Source of the DNA: Diaporthe sp. PMI_573
Taxonomy: Eukaryota > Ascomycota > Sordariomycetes > Diaporthales > Diaporthaceae
Assembly: GCA_021399435.1 (NCBI GenBank)
Contig: JAJTUP010000016.1
Coordinates: 930,001 to 994,000, forward strand
Length of the DNA stretch: 64,000 nt
Direction: 5' to 3'
This document shows, in pieces, positions 34,764-45,457 of the stretch. Within the stretch, counting starts at the first letter, position 1; every line of letters starts with the position of its first letter. The position numbers and the translations under genes are program-made. The notes under the pieces were generated by a model. The model was not told the DNA's origin. It searched no databases and was given only the letters and a program-made list of their open reading frames with translations.

Positions 34764-36810
34764 CTACAACGACACTGTTCGAACAAATCCATATTCCCCT
34801 GCATGTGGCTCACTCTTCACAAAGCCGTCTTGACTCCCAGCCCAGAATTTCGGCTTGCCAGCTGTTGAGTCACCCACGAGCGCTCCTTGGAGGGGGTCCA
34901 TTTCAACAAACGTATGGTCGCCGCTGTCGTCGCCGCTGTCGTCGCCGCTGTCGTCGCCGCTGTTTTGCGACTTACGAGTATTGTCGTTGTCTTCGACTCC
35001 ACTGTCGTGAGGTTCTCATTAATTCATGGCCTCTCTCCGGGTCTGGAGCAATACGAGGCGGGAAAAGAGACACTCACAACTTGAGGTAAAAAATGAATTT
35101 GAACAGCGTCGGCACCCACACCATGACGGCGATGAGCTGGCCAAAAGACCATGACCCCCATGAGTTTGTGGCCCCCCAAGAATTCGAGCCGCCAGTCATA
35201 GCATGTGTGATGGCGAGAATGTCAGCGAGATAGACGGCCGAGCTGGCAAGAAGGGAACACTCCAATAAGAACCAAATCGTCTTGGTGAGTATCCGCCAGT
35301 GGCATTTCTTGACCCACTTGAAGACATGGACCTGGGTAGGGTTCATCGCATCCTCCATCCGCTGCGACGGATTCCATCGCCGCCAACTTGGGACGTGGTA
35401 TACTAGGAAATCAATAGTCAAGAGCGAGATTGCGAGGTAGATCACCGGGATGCCGGCGTTGAATCGGGTGTCGAGGTCGTTATCCACGTTGCAGTACACC
35501 ATAGGGTTTGGATTACCACCGCATGCTTCAACAGCCTTTTCCCTCTTGAATGTCTCGAACAGGTCCTCATAATTCGCAATCAGCTTGTCTCTTCTCGCGT
35601 GTACGATGATGGCGAAAATGACGGTGACCCAGACGAGAATGAAGGTGTACCAAGTAATCGACAAACGCCTGCGCTTCTGGACTGTCTTCCGTAGCTTGTA
35701 CCTGTCGCCACGCTGTATCATACTCTGTACAAGCAGAAGTGGTATCAAGCTATTTACAGCTAGCATCTGCACGAGCTCGCTGTCCATGATAGCCGCCCCA
35801 AAACTGTTGACAGAGTTGATGTCTGACGAAGCCGAGGCTTTAGGCCGAAAGGTCGACAAGGTGGCGATTTGAATGGCGCCGATGAAGAATATTTGAACGT
35901 CTTGAAAATCTCTGAGGGTCGCGACCGTTGCCTGGTACAGGTGCCATTGAGACAGGCGCCTCTGCATTTCCGAAGCTTGTACCCAGGCTTGTTTTATCAG
36001 TCCGGACTTGTTCTCCTCTGGCGCATCAGTGAGAAATGGATCGAGTCGAGCTCGCTCCACCTTCCCTTTCTTCAGCTGTATAAGTATCGGCGAAATGACA
36101 ATCCATGCCCATTTGGTGAGGATATTGAAGAGAACCCAAAAGAAGATGGCGGCGCAGATTTGAAGAAGGTAGGAGATCATGACCCCGGGTCCGGCGATAT
36201 CCGCGTTGATCTCGACCCCGTAGGAACAAAATTTCCTCATCCCTTCTTGTATCATGTTGAGGTTGTCGGCGGTGATTTGGATGTTCTCCAATGCCACAGT
36301 CTCCTGGTCGCAGTGCGAAATATTCGATATGGTGCAAGAGGACGTAATACAACTGGAAAAATCGGAGATGACCTTTGTGCCATCCCAAGCCGACAAATTG
36401 CCATATTGGAGCTCTTCCTGACCGTTGTCTTCTTCTGACGAGTTGAAGGCGAGACTCCCGTTTTGGATCAGCATTGCAGCTACTCCCAGTGAGTAGCATG
36501 TCTCCATATTCCATGGCAACATCGATGTGGTTGAATCGGAACAGATCTCCTCACAGTTGCCCTCGGCGCCACTCAAAAAGTCCGAGGCTGTGAGCGCACA
36601 GTTGGTCAGTCCGAGAAATGGTTGTGAATCTCCATATGAGCTAGAGCCTTGAATGCTGTCGAAAAGCCACCCCGCTTGGACTTCGAAGACCGACACGCCA
36701 AAGAACAGGTGCTTTATCATGGATATCGTATCCGATACCCCCAAGTCGTAGCTGGAGGAACCGATCAGCAGCTCGGGTAGTGTCGAGTTGGACTGTGATT
36801 CTGCCATCAT
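34764..36810 (-). CDS. Multi-pass membrane protein with acidic SGDD-repeat tail
   Basis: Predicted 656 residues: exon 1 35078-36810 and exon 2 34764-35001, joined over a 76-bp intron with a GTGAGT donor. The N-terminal 210 residues carry many Cys and Asn-X-Ser/Thr sites (for example NGS, NSS, NIS), so they are probably extracellular. Hydrophobic segments follow at about 210-240, 310-330, 350-370, 390-410, 455-475, 510-535 and 550-575. The block FGQLIAVMVWVPTLFKFIF is typical of a family of fungal plasma-membrane proteins without assigned function. Exon 2 encodes a soluble tail with four near-identical Ser-Gly-Asp-Asp units, then a Lys/Glu-rich end. If exon 2 is missed, the protein stops after YLKL at 35074. 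No transport or receptor role can be assigned. Confidence 0.82.
34917..34964 (-). repeat. 12-bp coding repeat, about four units (Ser-Gly-Asp-Asp)
   Basis: Plus-strand unit GTCGTCGCCGCT is repeated almost perfectly about four times. On the minus strand, in the frame set by the intron of the membrane-protein gene, it encodes SGDD. Near-perfect identity between units suggests recent expansion. Confidence 0.93.
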
Positions 36811-37757
36811 GAAATCGATGAATCTAAAGAGTCGACGATGCAGTCGTTCATGAAAGGGTACCCTCCCAAATCTTGGTGCAATGTCTCATTAAGTCATGCA
36901 GAATCTGGGAATGCAAATGTATTTCAAATCCGCCGCCACCGACTACCCTGCAAATCCGTGATGCCTCGACTGCAACCCCAAACCGCCCCTTGAATCCTAC
37001 ATGGAGGCCGAACAAGTGCTTTGCCCAGGGCTGATTCCTGGGTACGACATGACTGGCTGTCTGAAATTGGGGGTGGCCAGGAGCGTTGCTAGTGCTGACG
37101 TGGGGTGTGAAGCTTGTGTTGCACCACCCGCGCCAACCTGGGCTTCAGCGCGTGAAAAAGGTGCGGCTGAATATGGCTGATTCCTTCTACCTACTTGGTA
37201 ATTTTCCAGCCATCATCTTGAGTATTTGCCCATAACCTTGTTATGCTCAAAAGACTTGGTAGCAGTGATTGATAGCATGACAATTCAACGCGTCCTTCTT
37301 CGTCAACTCAGATGGAGTACATTATAAAATATACGTATCTCAGGCCCTTTGATTTGGTGGAGGGTCCACCGTTGTGGGTTCACCACTGTCCATAGGTCGG
37401 GACCAACAGCAACCTGACTGTAAAATATCGACATCGGTGGATATCAAGGCAGAAACGTACCTCATATAATAGGATTAAGAACTCAGTTTGGCCAACAACA
37501 GTCCGCCATCCTTCAGGTCTGGAATGGCCGATATGACCAACATGAGCTGAGCCAGGGTGATAATGCAGCTAGCAGTGTTTGACCTTCAAGGCACTTCTTC
37601 AAAAACTTCAGGTACCTAACCACTTGCGATGGCAGGGAGCTTCAGTAGCTTCCACCATGAAGGGTCTCAGTACAAAACCTTTGAAGACACCTTGCCTCGT
37701 CATCGTCCAACTTGAGCATTCTTCACCCAAACAAGTCTTCCCGCCTTGCTCATCGCT
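36811..37757. other. Intergenic between divergent loci, nothing recognised
   Basis: About 950 bp between the membrane-protein gene and the kinase pseudogene; no coding sequence or repeat recognised. Confidence 0.5.
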
Positions 37758-39218
37758 ATGTCGTCCCTTCTCAAATGGGCCCGCACCCTCAGCCGGCAAA
37801 CCCCTTTGGTCCCCCTGCAGTTTCCTGCGACTAGATTCGAGGTCGTACCTGAATCCGAGATTCTTGAAGAGGAGCAGTTCGACAAGGCTTTAAATGCAGG
37901 CCAGTACTATCCGGTCAAAATTGGTGACATCTACGCACAGAAATATCAAATTCTGGGAAAGTTAGGCTTTGGGATGACATCTACCGTGTGGTTGGCCCGA
38001 CATCTCCAGTAAGTCTTTTCACCCCCGTGTGCGTGCAACTCTGGCCTAAACCAAAACTCCCATAGGGAGCATCAGCATGTAGCCCTGAAGGTATACACTC
38101 GTGACATAGGACATAGGTAGGAGTTTCAGATGTATGATCAGATCAGGAAGGTTGGCAACCTGTCACACCCGGGGCACTCTCACGTTAGGACAGCATCAGA
38201 CATGTTCATGCTTCCAAGCCCATATACCGCGGCGGGAGGGAGTGTTGCGACCGAGCATCATTGCCTTGGCCAAGAACCTATGTGGGACAGCTGGAAGGAT
38301 CTCCTCCGCCGCAACCTGGCGGAGCGCTTCACCGAGGCTCTGCTCAAGGCCGGGCTGCAGTAGGTCCTTCTGGCGCTTGACTTTTTGCATGCGGAGTGCA
38401 ATATGGTACATACGGACATCAAAGCCGACAACATCATGGATGCCATCGTTGACAAGCGCATCCTTGACGCATTTACCAATGCCGAGCTGGCAACACCCTC
38501 TGCCCGGAAGGTAGTCAACGGACACACCATCTACAGGTCTCGGCAGTTCGAGCTCCCACAACAATTCGGCGCCGGGGTGCTTGGCGATCTCGGATCGGCG
38601 GTCACGGGGGATGAGAGGCGCAATCATGATGCACGCAGGTGTACAGTTCGCCTGAGACGATGCTCAAGGTCGACTGGAGTTACCCTGTAGACATATAGAA
38701 CGTGGGTTGTATGATCTGGGATCTGTTCGAGGGAAGACACATGTTCTACGGAGAAGATCCGGACGGCAGAGGATACTCAACCCGCGCTCACCTCGCCGAG
38801 GTAATAGCGTTGCTCGGCCCGCCACCACTGGATTTGATCAAACGGGGTGCCCGAAGTGATGAGTTCTTCACCAAAAACGGTACGCCTCGCATTTTGTTTC
38901 CCCCAGACTTTGGTGACTGCGGCTAACAAGCCTCCTCGCGCAGGCAAGTGGCGGAATGAAGTTCCTATCGCAAAACCTACCACCCTTGAAGATAATGAAA
39001 ACTTTCTTGAAGGTAAAAACAAGGAAAAGTTCATCAAATTTGTGAGGGCCATATTGCAGTGGCGGCCCGAAGACAGGAAAACAGCGAAGGAGCTACTACA
39101 GGATCCATGGCTCAACAGTCCCTGGCCAAGCACTAGAATCAAGATGGAAATCAGATTAATTTTGCCACAATGTTTCATGATGGTATTCAAGGGCCTAGAG
39201 AGTATATTCCAATCGTAA
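37758..39218 (+). pseudogene. SRPK-like serine/arginine protein kinase, pseudogene
   Basis: Remains of a fungal SRPK-type kinase. The N-terminus (FEVVPESEILEEEQFD), the glycine loop LGKLGFGMTSTVWLARH, the Lys strand VALKVYTRD, the catalytic loop VHTDIKADN, GDLGSAV and the C-lobe RPEDRKTAKELLQDPWL are all readable. The reading frame is broken. In-frame TAG stops occur at 38118-38120 (before EFQMYDQI), 38361-38363 (before VLLALDFLH) and 38696-38698 (where a Trp is expected before NVGCMIWDLFEG), and there is a one-base frame change near 38640. Two ordinary introns (after HLQ; before the GKWRNE block) remain spliceable. The stops sit at CAG- or TGG-type codons, so each is explained by one C-to-T change on either strand, the pattern of repeat-induced point mutation. 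Catalytic residues are otherwise intact, so inactivation looks recent. Confidence 0.82.
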
Positions 39219-40313
39219 CCTAGCATCTCCCGTCATTGTGATGGCCATCACAGCGGAGCGTCAGCAGGGACGCTGGCCGTGGAGGATGGACTCATGATGA
39301 TACTTTAAATTCAACACCTACATTACATTGTGAGGTGAGATGTTGATCAGCCGATTCAAAGGATCGGAGAGTGAATGACTTTTGCTCGTGGTTCTCAGTG
39401 TATTTCCTGTCGTTGGAAGTTGCCCCTCCGAGAATGGCCACATGCAGGTGGTCTACCAGGTGCCACGCAAGACTTTCAGAGTCCAGCAACAGGAATAGCG
39501 GGAATTCAAACGAGGCTCAAAAGGTATTATGTTTCGCTAGAAGCTGAGAAAGTTGTTGACTTATGCAGAGCCTCCTTGCCCTGATCCGACGCCCGCCACA
39601 TGTTCTCAGAAATGCTGGCAAGTCTGCAGCATCACCCGAGGCGACAAGTGTCATTATCACAATATGTAGACAACTCTGCTTGACATAAGCATGGCGGCAG
39701 ATCATCGTTTTCATTAATATATTTGTAGCACGCTGTGGGCAAGCCGGTCGTTCAACCGTCCTACAACGGAAACGACTCACAGGGGTGGTAGTCCAAACAG
39801 TATCAAAAGTTGATGGATTCAAAGTGGCTGTTTCAGTGAATGGTGGCAATGACGTACCTCATCATCAAGGCCCAGTGAGAACAAACTGAATTGGAAAACT
39901 TGGGCTGCAACATGGTGCTAAGAAGGGAGCCAGCGTTCGCTGCCACAATGTCAAACTTGAGGCTTTCCGTTGCGTTAAGAATCAGAGCCCATTCACCATC
40001 CATCGTCACTTCGTCAATTAGACTTTCGAGAAGTAACAACATCACACTAGCACACCTGCTAGATACCATCTTCGACACCCAGACCTTCCATTCTCAAGGA
40101 GCCCAACTTTGATCGCATTCGTATCTTCCAGTCCCACTTCGGGTTGTCGCCGCCGGAGTTGCGCACTCCCACAGGCAAACTTCTCGGGTACCAGTACCAC
40201 TCTTTTCCAAGCAATACCAAGCTGCCTTCACCAGTACTCAGGTGGTGATCCCAGGTTTTAGCACGAAACCAGAAGATACGATACTCATGTACCGATGGTA
40301 CCGAACCCAAACA
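39219..40313. other. Intergenic, nothing recognised
   Basis: About 1.1 kb with only short unsupported frames; no repeat visible. Confidence 0.5.
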
Positions 40314-41670
40314 ATGTCTTCTGAGCCCGCCCATAGCTTCGAACTGGAATCATTGACTGGCCGTTCGCACCACCAACGCTCGCTCTCCGGCACGACTGAC
40401 GCGTCAAACATGTCTGAACCGCTTGACACATCAGATCACCGTATGGAGACAGCTCACCGGAGCTCAAATCTGGCCCAAAGGGTGGGTTACGCCACCGCTC
40501 TATGCTCTCTTGGGTTTGGTGTTTCGGTGTAAGCATATCCTTTCAATCTCTGATCCTTCTCCTAACCCAGTATTTGTTCTTCTAGACGCTAATATTTATG
40601 ACAGTGCACTCCTCTTTGTGATGCTATTCATCGCGATCCCCAAGGTTTCCAGAAGCACACCGATTTTCATTCACGTGCCACCATCAACAGACCAAAACCT
40701 CACATCAGGGAGCATCACAGAATGGCTCGATGAATTCGCTGTCATGCCAGTCAAGTGCCACTCTCACAATGACTACTGGCGATCTCGCCCCCTTGTATCG
40801 GCTCTCATGGCTGGCTGCACAGGGATTAAAGCCGACGTTTGGCTCAGCGAGGACGGCAAGGACCTACTCATTGGGCACGATCGCGCTGCCCTCATACCCC
40901 ACAACTCCCTGACAAACATGTACTTGGATCCCTTGCTCGGCATTCTCGATTACAGGAATCCGGACAAGATGGTGGAAGGTCATGGTCGACAAAATCAAGC
41001 TCTTGGAGTATTCCGAAGTCAGACCCCTCTCGTTCTCATGATTGATGTCAAGGAGAATGCAACTGCCATCTGGAAGGTCGTACTGGAACAGCTAGCTCCT
41101 TTCCGACAGAAGGGTTATCTCAGGCGCTACGAGAATGGGACGGTTTGGTCGGGACCCTTGGTGGTTGTGGGCTCAGGGGACCTGCAACTAGACATACTCG
41201 TTGCATCTTCCAGTGAGGTGCCTTACTATGACTACCATGACACCTTCCTGGATGCGCCACTCGGGGAAATCTCCGACGCATCTTCCGTGCGGTGGACCAA
41301 AACATACAACACGCGCAATTCGTACTACGCATCGGCGTCCTTCGGAGCAGCCATTGGTTCGGCGCGTGCTGGTTTCAGCGAGAAGCAGCTGCGCCTTTTG
41401 CGATGGCAGGTCCAAATCGCACGATCAAGCGGTCTATACAGTCGCTACTGGGATGTCCCTGAGTGGCCAATCAACTACCGCGACTATCTCTGGAATACTC
41501 TGACGCAGGAGGGAGTAGGGATGTTGAGTGTGGATGATGTGGACAGCGCCGCGAAGCAATCGTGGACAACGAATTACCTGAGCAGCGTTGATGGAATGGC
41601 TGCAACGTCTTGCATTCTTTTCTTCACAGCGGTGCTCTTCGTCGGGTACATTTTGGTGAAGGCCCGATGA
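40314..41670 (+). CDS. AIM6-like PLC/GDPD-fold phosphodiesterase, membrane-anchored
   Basis: Homologue of yeast Altered Inheritance of Mitochondria protein 6, of the PLC-like phosphodiesterase fold. Exons 40314-40528 and 40605-41670 give 426 residues. Splicing at the 76-bp intron builds a continuous transmembrane helix (SLGFGVSVALLFVMLFIAI, about 65-83) that is broken if read through. After it come VKCHSHNDYW (about 119-128), ADVWLSEDGKDLLIGHD, YLDPLLGILDYRNP, PLVLMIDVKEN and the late TYNTRNSYYASASFGAAIG. A second hydrophobic helix closes the protein (about 400-422). The histidines and acidic residues of HNDYW, ADVWL and GHD correspond to the metal/catalytic positions of the fold. Biochemical activity and location of AIM6 proteins are not established. 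Confidence 0.92.
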
Positions 41671-41724
41671 CCTTCAAGTTCGGCGTTGCTAGCTAGACAT
41701 ACAATGTTCTAATCTGATGTAGAG

Positions 41725-44700
41725 CTACTCGACAAATCGATTGGCCTGATGGGTGCCAACTACATCACCCTCCCAGAAATCTTTGGGTGCATCCATCTGA
41801 TCGGTATCAGAGAAAGAGGTGGATGCTTCCTCAGCCTTCGATTGTTCTGAACTCTCATCCTGGCTCAACCTGTAGCCCTGAGTATTTCCACACGGCTGTG
41901 ACAGGCGTGGGCTGGTGTCTGAACGCCTAGCATCCTCTGCATGCTGGCATATCAAATCTGCAACTGCAAGGTGTCCCCGGCTTCTCGCTTCCTGGACAGC
42001 CCCGTCGTAGCCAGTCTTGCCCCGGTAGTGACTGAGGGCATTGCAATTCAAAAGGAGCTTTACCATGTCTATGCGACCTTTTCTAGCTGCACAGTCCAAA
42101 GCAGTCCCAAGTCTCGGTAACTTCAGTCTACGTTCATCATCCGCAGCAATAGAGAACGCTTGCGTATACGGCGGTGCGTTGACGTCGGCCATAGGGTTAT
42201 GGAAAAGGAGCAGCTCTGCAACGGCTAAATCCCCCGTTTCCGCTGCCTCTTGTAACGCCGTCTTCCCTTTCTTGCGTGCGGGAGCGGCATTGACATCGGC
42301 GCCATGAGCGAGAAGGAGTCGGATCGCCTTCAATTTTCGTTGTCGATCCTGTGACGAATATGTTCGGTTACGACAACTGGCCTGGAGTGCTGTAAATCCG
42401 TTGTAGCCTTTAGCCGGTGCGTTAACGTCAGAGCCTGCCAGAAGGAGAAGCTCTATGATCTCGGTACTACATCTCCATGCAGACGCTTGCAACGGGGTCC
42501 TGCGCCTTTGAAGCCCTTTGAATGAAGTTCGGTCGTATCGGGTGTAAGCATTTGGATCCGCACCTGCTTCCAACATCTCTCGGCAAAGTTGGATCCCACC
42601 GCCCAGGTTGATCCATACCGCCAGTGGGGACCCTGGCCGAAGCTGAGCTCCAGTGTGGTACAGATACTCAAACACCTGCATGCAGCCACTTGATTCCAAA
42701 AGTGGTGCTGTCTGAAACGGAGAACACCATAGGATACAGCCCGCACGAATGATATATTGCACTCTTTCCATGGTCTCTGCTTCCTGTAGCCATCCCCAGT
42801 TGTCCAGCGTAAGTTGTAGCAGGTGGTGTAAATGTGGCTTCTTTTTCGACAGTCTCAGAGGTGCTCCTTTCATGACCAGGAAGTCAAGCATCCGAGACAG
42901 GCCCCCCTGCTTGTGGTTCAAAATGACTCTGGCGATGATGCTGACTCGGTCTCGGCGATCCCATCCAACACGTTGGACATCTGCATCGAGTTTGACTCCA
43001 GCCTGGAGCAGTTTCTCAATAGCTTCGAAATTGTTGCGTGCTGCCGCATGCGTGAAAGCAATTTCCAATCCTCTCGGGTTCTTGATACTGCCCAGTGCGA
43101 GACCAAGAAGGCGCGTATCAGACAATCGAGCCATCCATGACAAGACTTTGCCAGTCACAGTCGCCCCGTTTTCCACGAGATAGAGCGCGGCCTCGATTTG
43201 GCACCCGTCACAGTCATCTCCGACCAAATCCACAAGAGAGTCCAGGATGCGATGAAGACTACCCAAGACCTTTTTAATGCTAGTGCCAAATCGAACAGCG
43301 AAGCTCAGCAGTACACGCACTATACCCAGATCCGTGTCTCGCTTTCGATGGCGCAAGTCGCATAAGATGAATTGCTCAGCTAGCAATCGCTGGAAGAAAT
43401 CTCCTAGGTGCTTTGGGTCGAGTTGCGGTGACAGCCTGTCCAAATATGTCTCAAGACTCTGTGTGCCATCCTCCAAGGAAAGCAGAATGCCGAACCTACT
43501 CAGGTGGCCGTTGTGTACTTGGACCAAATCGGATAGCATTGAATGGAAAAGGGGCCGGTGGAAATAGAATAAATAGTCTGCAGCGGAAAGACTCCAGTTA
43601 TCATGCTCGCTGACCCTGTCCATGGGCCCATTGATTGGTCTATCAAGGCCTGCACCGGCTTGGAGGAACATTTCCAAGCCAATCTCTGAGAGCCTGCCGA
43701 TGGAACCAAGCTCTTTGAGAAAATGCTCAAAATTTGTTGAGTCAAAGCCAGATCCCATTCGCTTGTTAACGTCACAGTGTTCCAGTAGCAGTTGCGCACA
43801 GCGCAGATTCCCGCAGGTCAACGCCTTGACAATCGCTGTTGGGGCTAGGTCATTTGAATTCCACTGAGAAATCGGCAGGTGAGGATGGCAGTCATTATCC
43901 AAGAGTGTCTGCAAAGTGGATTGCAGGTTCATGGAAGCTGCGTATAATAAGAAGAGATGGCCTTTCGTAGAGCTGGTGAACCACTTATATGTCGCTCCAA
44001 GGTTCACCAGGAACTGGAAGGCGTCTTGCTGCCCGTGTTCTCCAGCAAGGTGGACCAAAGCTTCAAAGCCGGCCCTTATACTGGTCAGACTTCTATAAAG
44101 CAGGGCTTGGAGGTGTTTGCTAGACATGGTCGCGAAGAGAGAATCCAGGCTTCTAAACAGGCTTCCATGGTGCGTGCTGTCCTCCAAACTGTTGGTTACG
44201 ATATATATCACCGTCAAAAGGGGTATATAGTTCTTCGGGCTCGTGAAGGTTGACAGGTCATTCGAGTTACACATGAATATCGCAGATAGAATTTGATGGG
44301 TAAGATTCTCTCGTGGCTCAAAGTTGACAGGAAGGCTGATTGACGAAGCCCTCGGATCCGATAGAAGGTCTTGTATAGTTGTTCCAGACGGTGCAGCGAG
44401 TTTTGTGATTTCTACAAAAACAGGTTACTGAAGGTCCCGGGGTGAAGAAGACGAATAGAAAGACGGTACGAGGGAGATTTTCCGGGGAGGGATAGAAGGC
44501 TTGAGAATATGCCTCGTTCCAAATAAGTCTGCTGATCAAGTCCAATGACATATGTAACGTATACGTACCGACTGTGTAACTAACGACATGATATATAGGA
44601 AGACCGCTCAAGCACAACTTTCGAACCACCTCCGAATATTCTTCCATCGGCAAGATCATTCTCATGTCCAGATGCTCAAATAGCACGTGAGCCCCGGCCT

Positions 44701-45457
44701 CACCGCTACCGTGATCCTTTTTTGTTTGATGGGCGAGGACATGACCGTGGCGAATGAGACCAGTCTCCTGAGTATTGATGGTCGCGAAAGCTCTTTCCTG
44801 GGAATTTCCATTGGAAATGGGAAGTATAGGCAGCACCGATGAGGTTACTGGCAGTACCCCTCGTGATGTCGCTTGCGGGCTCCGGATCACGACGTCGGGA
44901 GGGAGCGGGCTAGGCGATTCTGCAGTATTAATACCATATCAGCGTCGAGAGCGAGAGCATGGTAGTGATTGCCCATAGCCTACCTCCAGGTAGTAGCAGT
45001 TGACCTATGGCCTTAGCACTTTTCATGTTCTTCCAGGCCTGGTCCCAGTTGTATTTCCTGCCTCTAACAATGACCTCTGTCCCTAACTTGGTTCTCTTGA
45101 GTTTGAGATCACCCTTTACCCGCGTTGGATCTTCAAGCCTGGGCAGACAGTGCAGGTATATCTTCTTCCATTCTTCCGATGTGACGTTCTTACGCACACC
45201 AAGTTTCCCAAGCTTTTCGTTCCAAGTTGGGATTCTATCTGATGTGTTAGCGACCACATCTATGTAGTAGATCAGATGCGTTTTCAGGGCTTTCAAAGGT
45301 ACGAATGGGCCTCTCACGCCATTTCAGGGAAGCCTCTTTGCTTTTCCATGAAGCATTTTACGTTCTCAAGTGTGTTTTTCCGGTATAATTTCCGGATTTC
45401 AAAAGCATGCCGACGCCATATATCGCCTGATCCAGGCTGTGAATGCTGGCGCGGCAT
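41725..45457 (-). CDS. Clr5-domain ankyrin-repeat protein
   Basis: A 1142-residue model from exons 45318-45457, 44984-45234, 44569-44919 and 41725-44411 (introns 83, 64 and 157 bp). The N-terminus is a Clr5-type helical domain: IWRRHAFEIRKLYRKNTLENVKCFM, GFPEM, then across the first intron PTWNEKLGKLGVRKN and EEWKKIY (about 14-75). The domain is found at the N-terminus of many fungal proteins and named after a fission-yeast silencing factor. A variable middle leads to a helical repeat region, and canonical ankyrin repeats lie in about the last 350 residues (TPLQASAWRCSTEIIELLLLAG, TALQEAAETGDLAVAELLL, TALDCAARKGRIDMVKLLL). The last 60 residues are Ser/Glu/Asp rich. The long last exon is also open from an internal Met, so a shorter model lacking Clr5 would be easy to predict in error. 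The partner is unknown. Confidence 0.88.

Noticed and set aside
34757..35089. Plus-strand frame with Arg-Arg-Arg-Cys repeats
   Set aside because: It is the antisense of the SGDD-coding exon of the membrane-protein gene.
40423..40604. Direct start of the AIM6-like protein at the long frame's first Met (40423)
   Set aside because: Splicing from the 40314 ATG restores a continuous transmembrane helix and an ordinary N-terminus; the unspliced region has no family resemblance.
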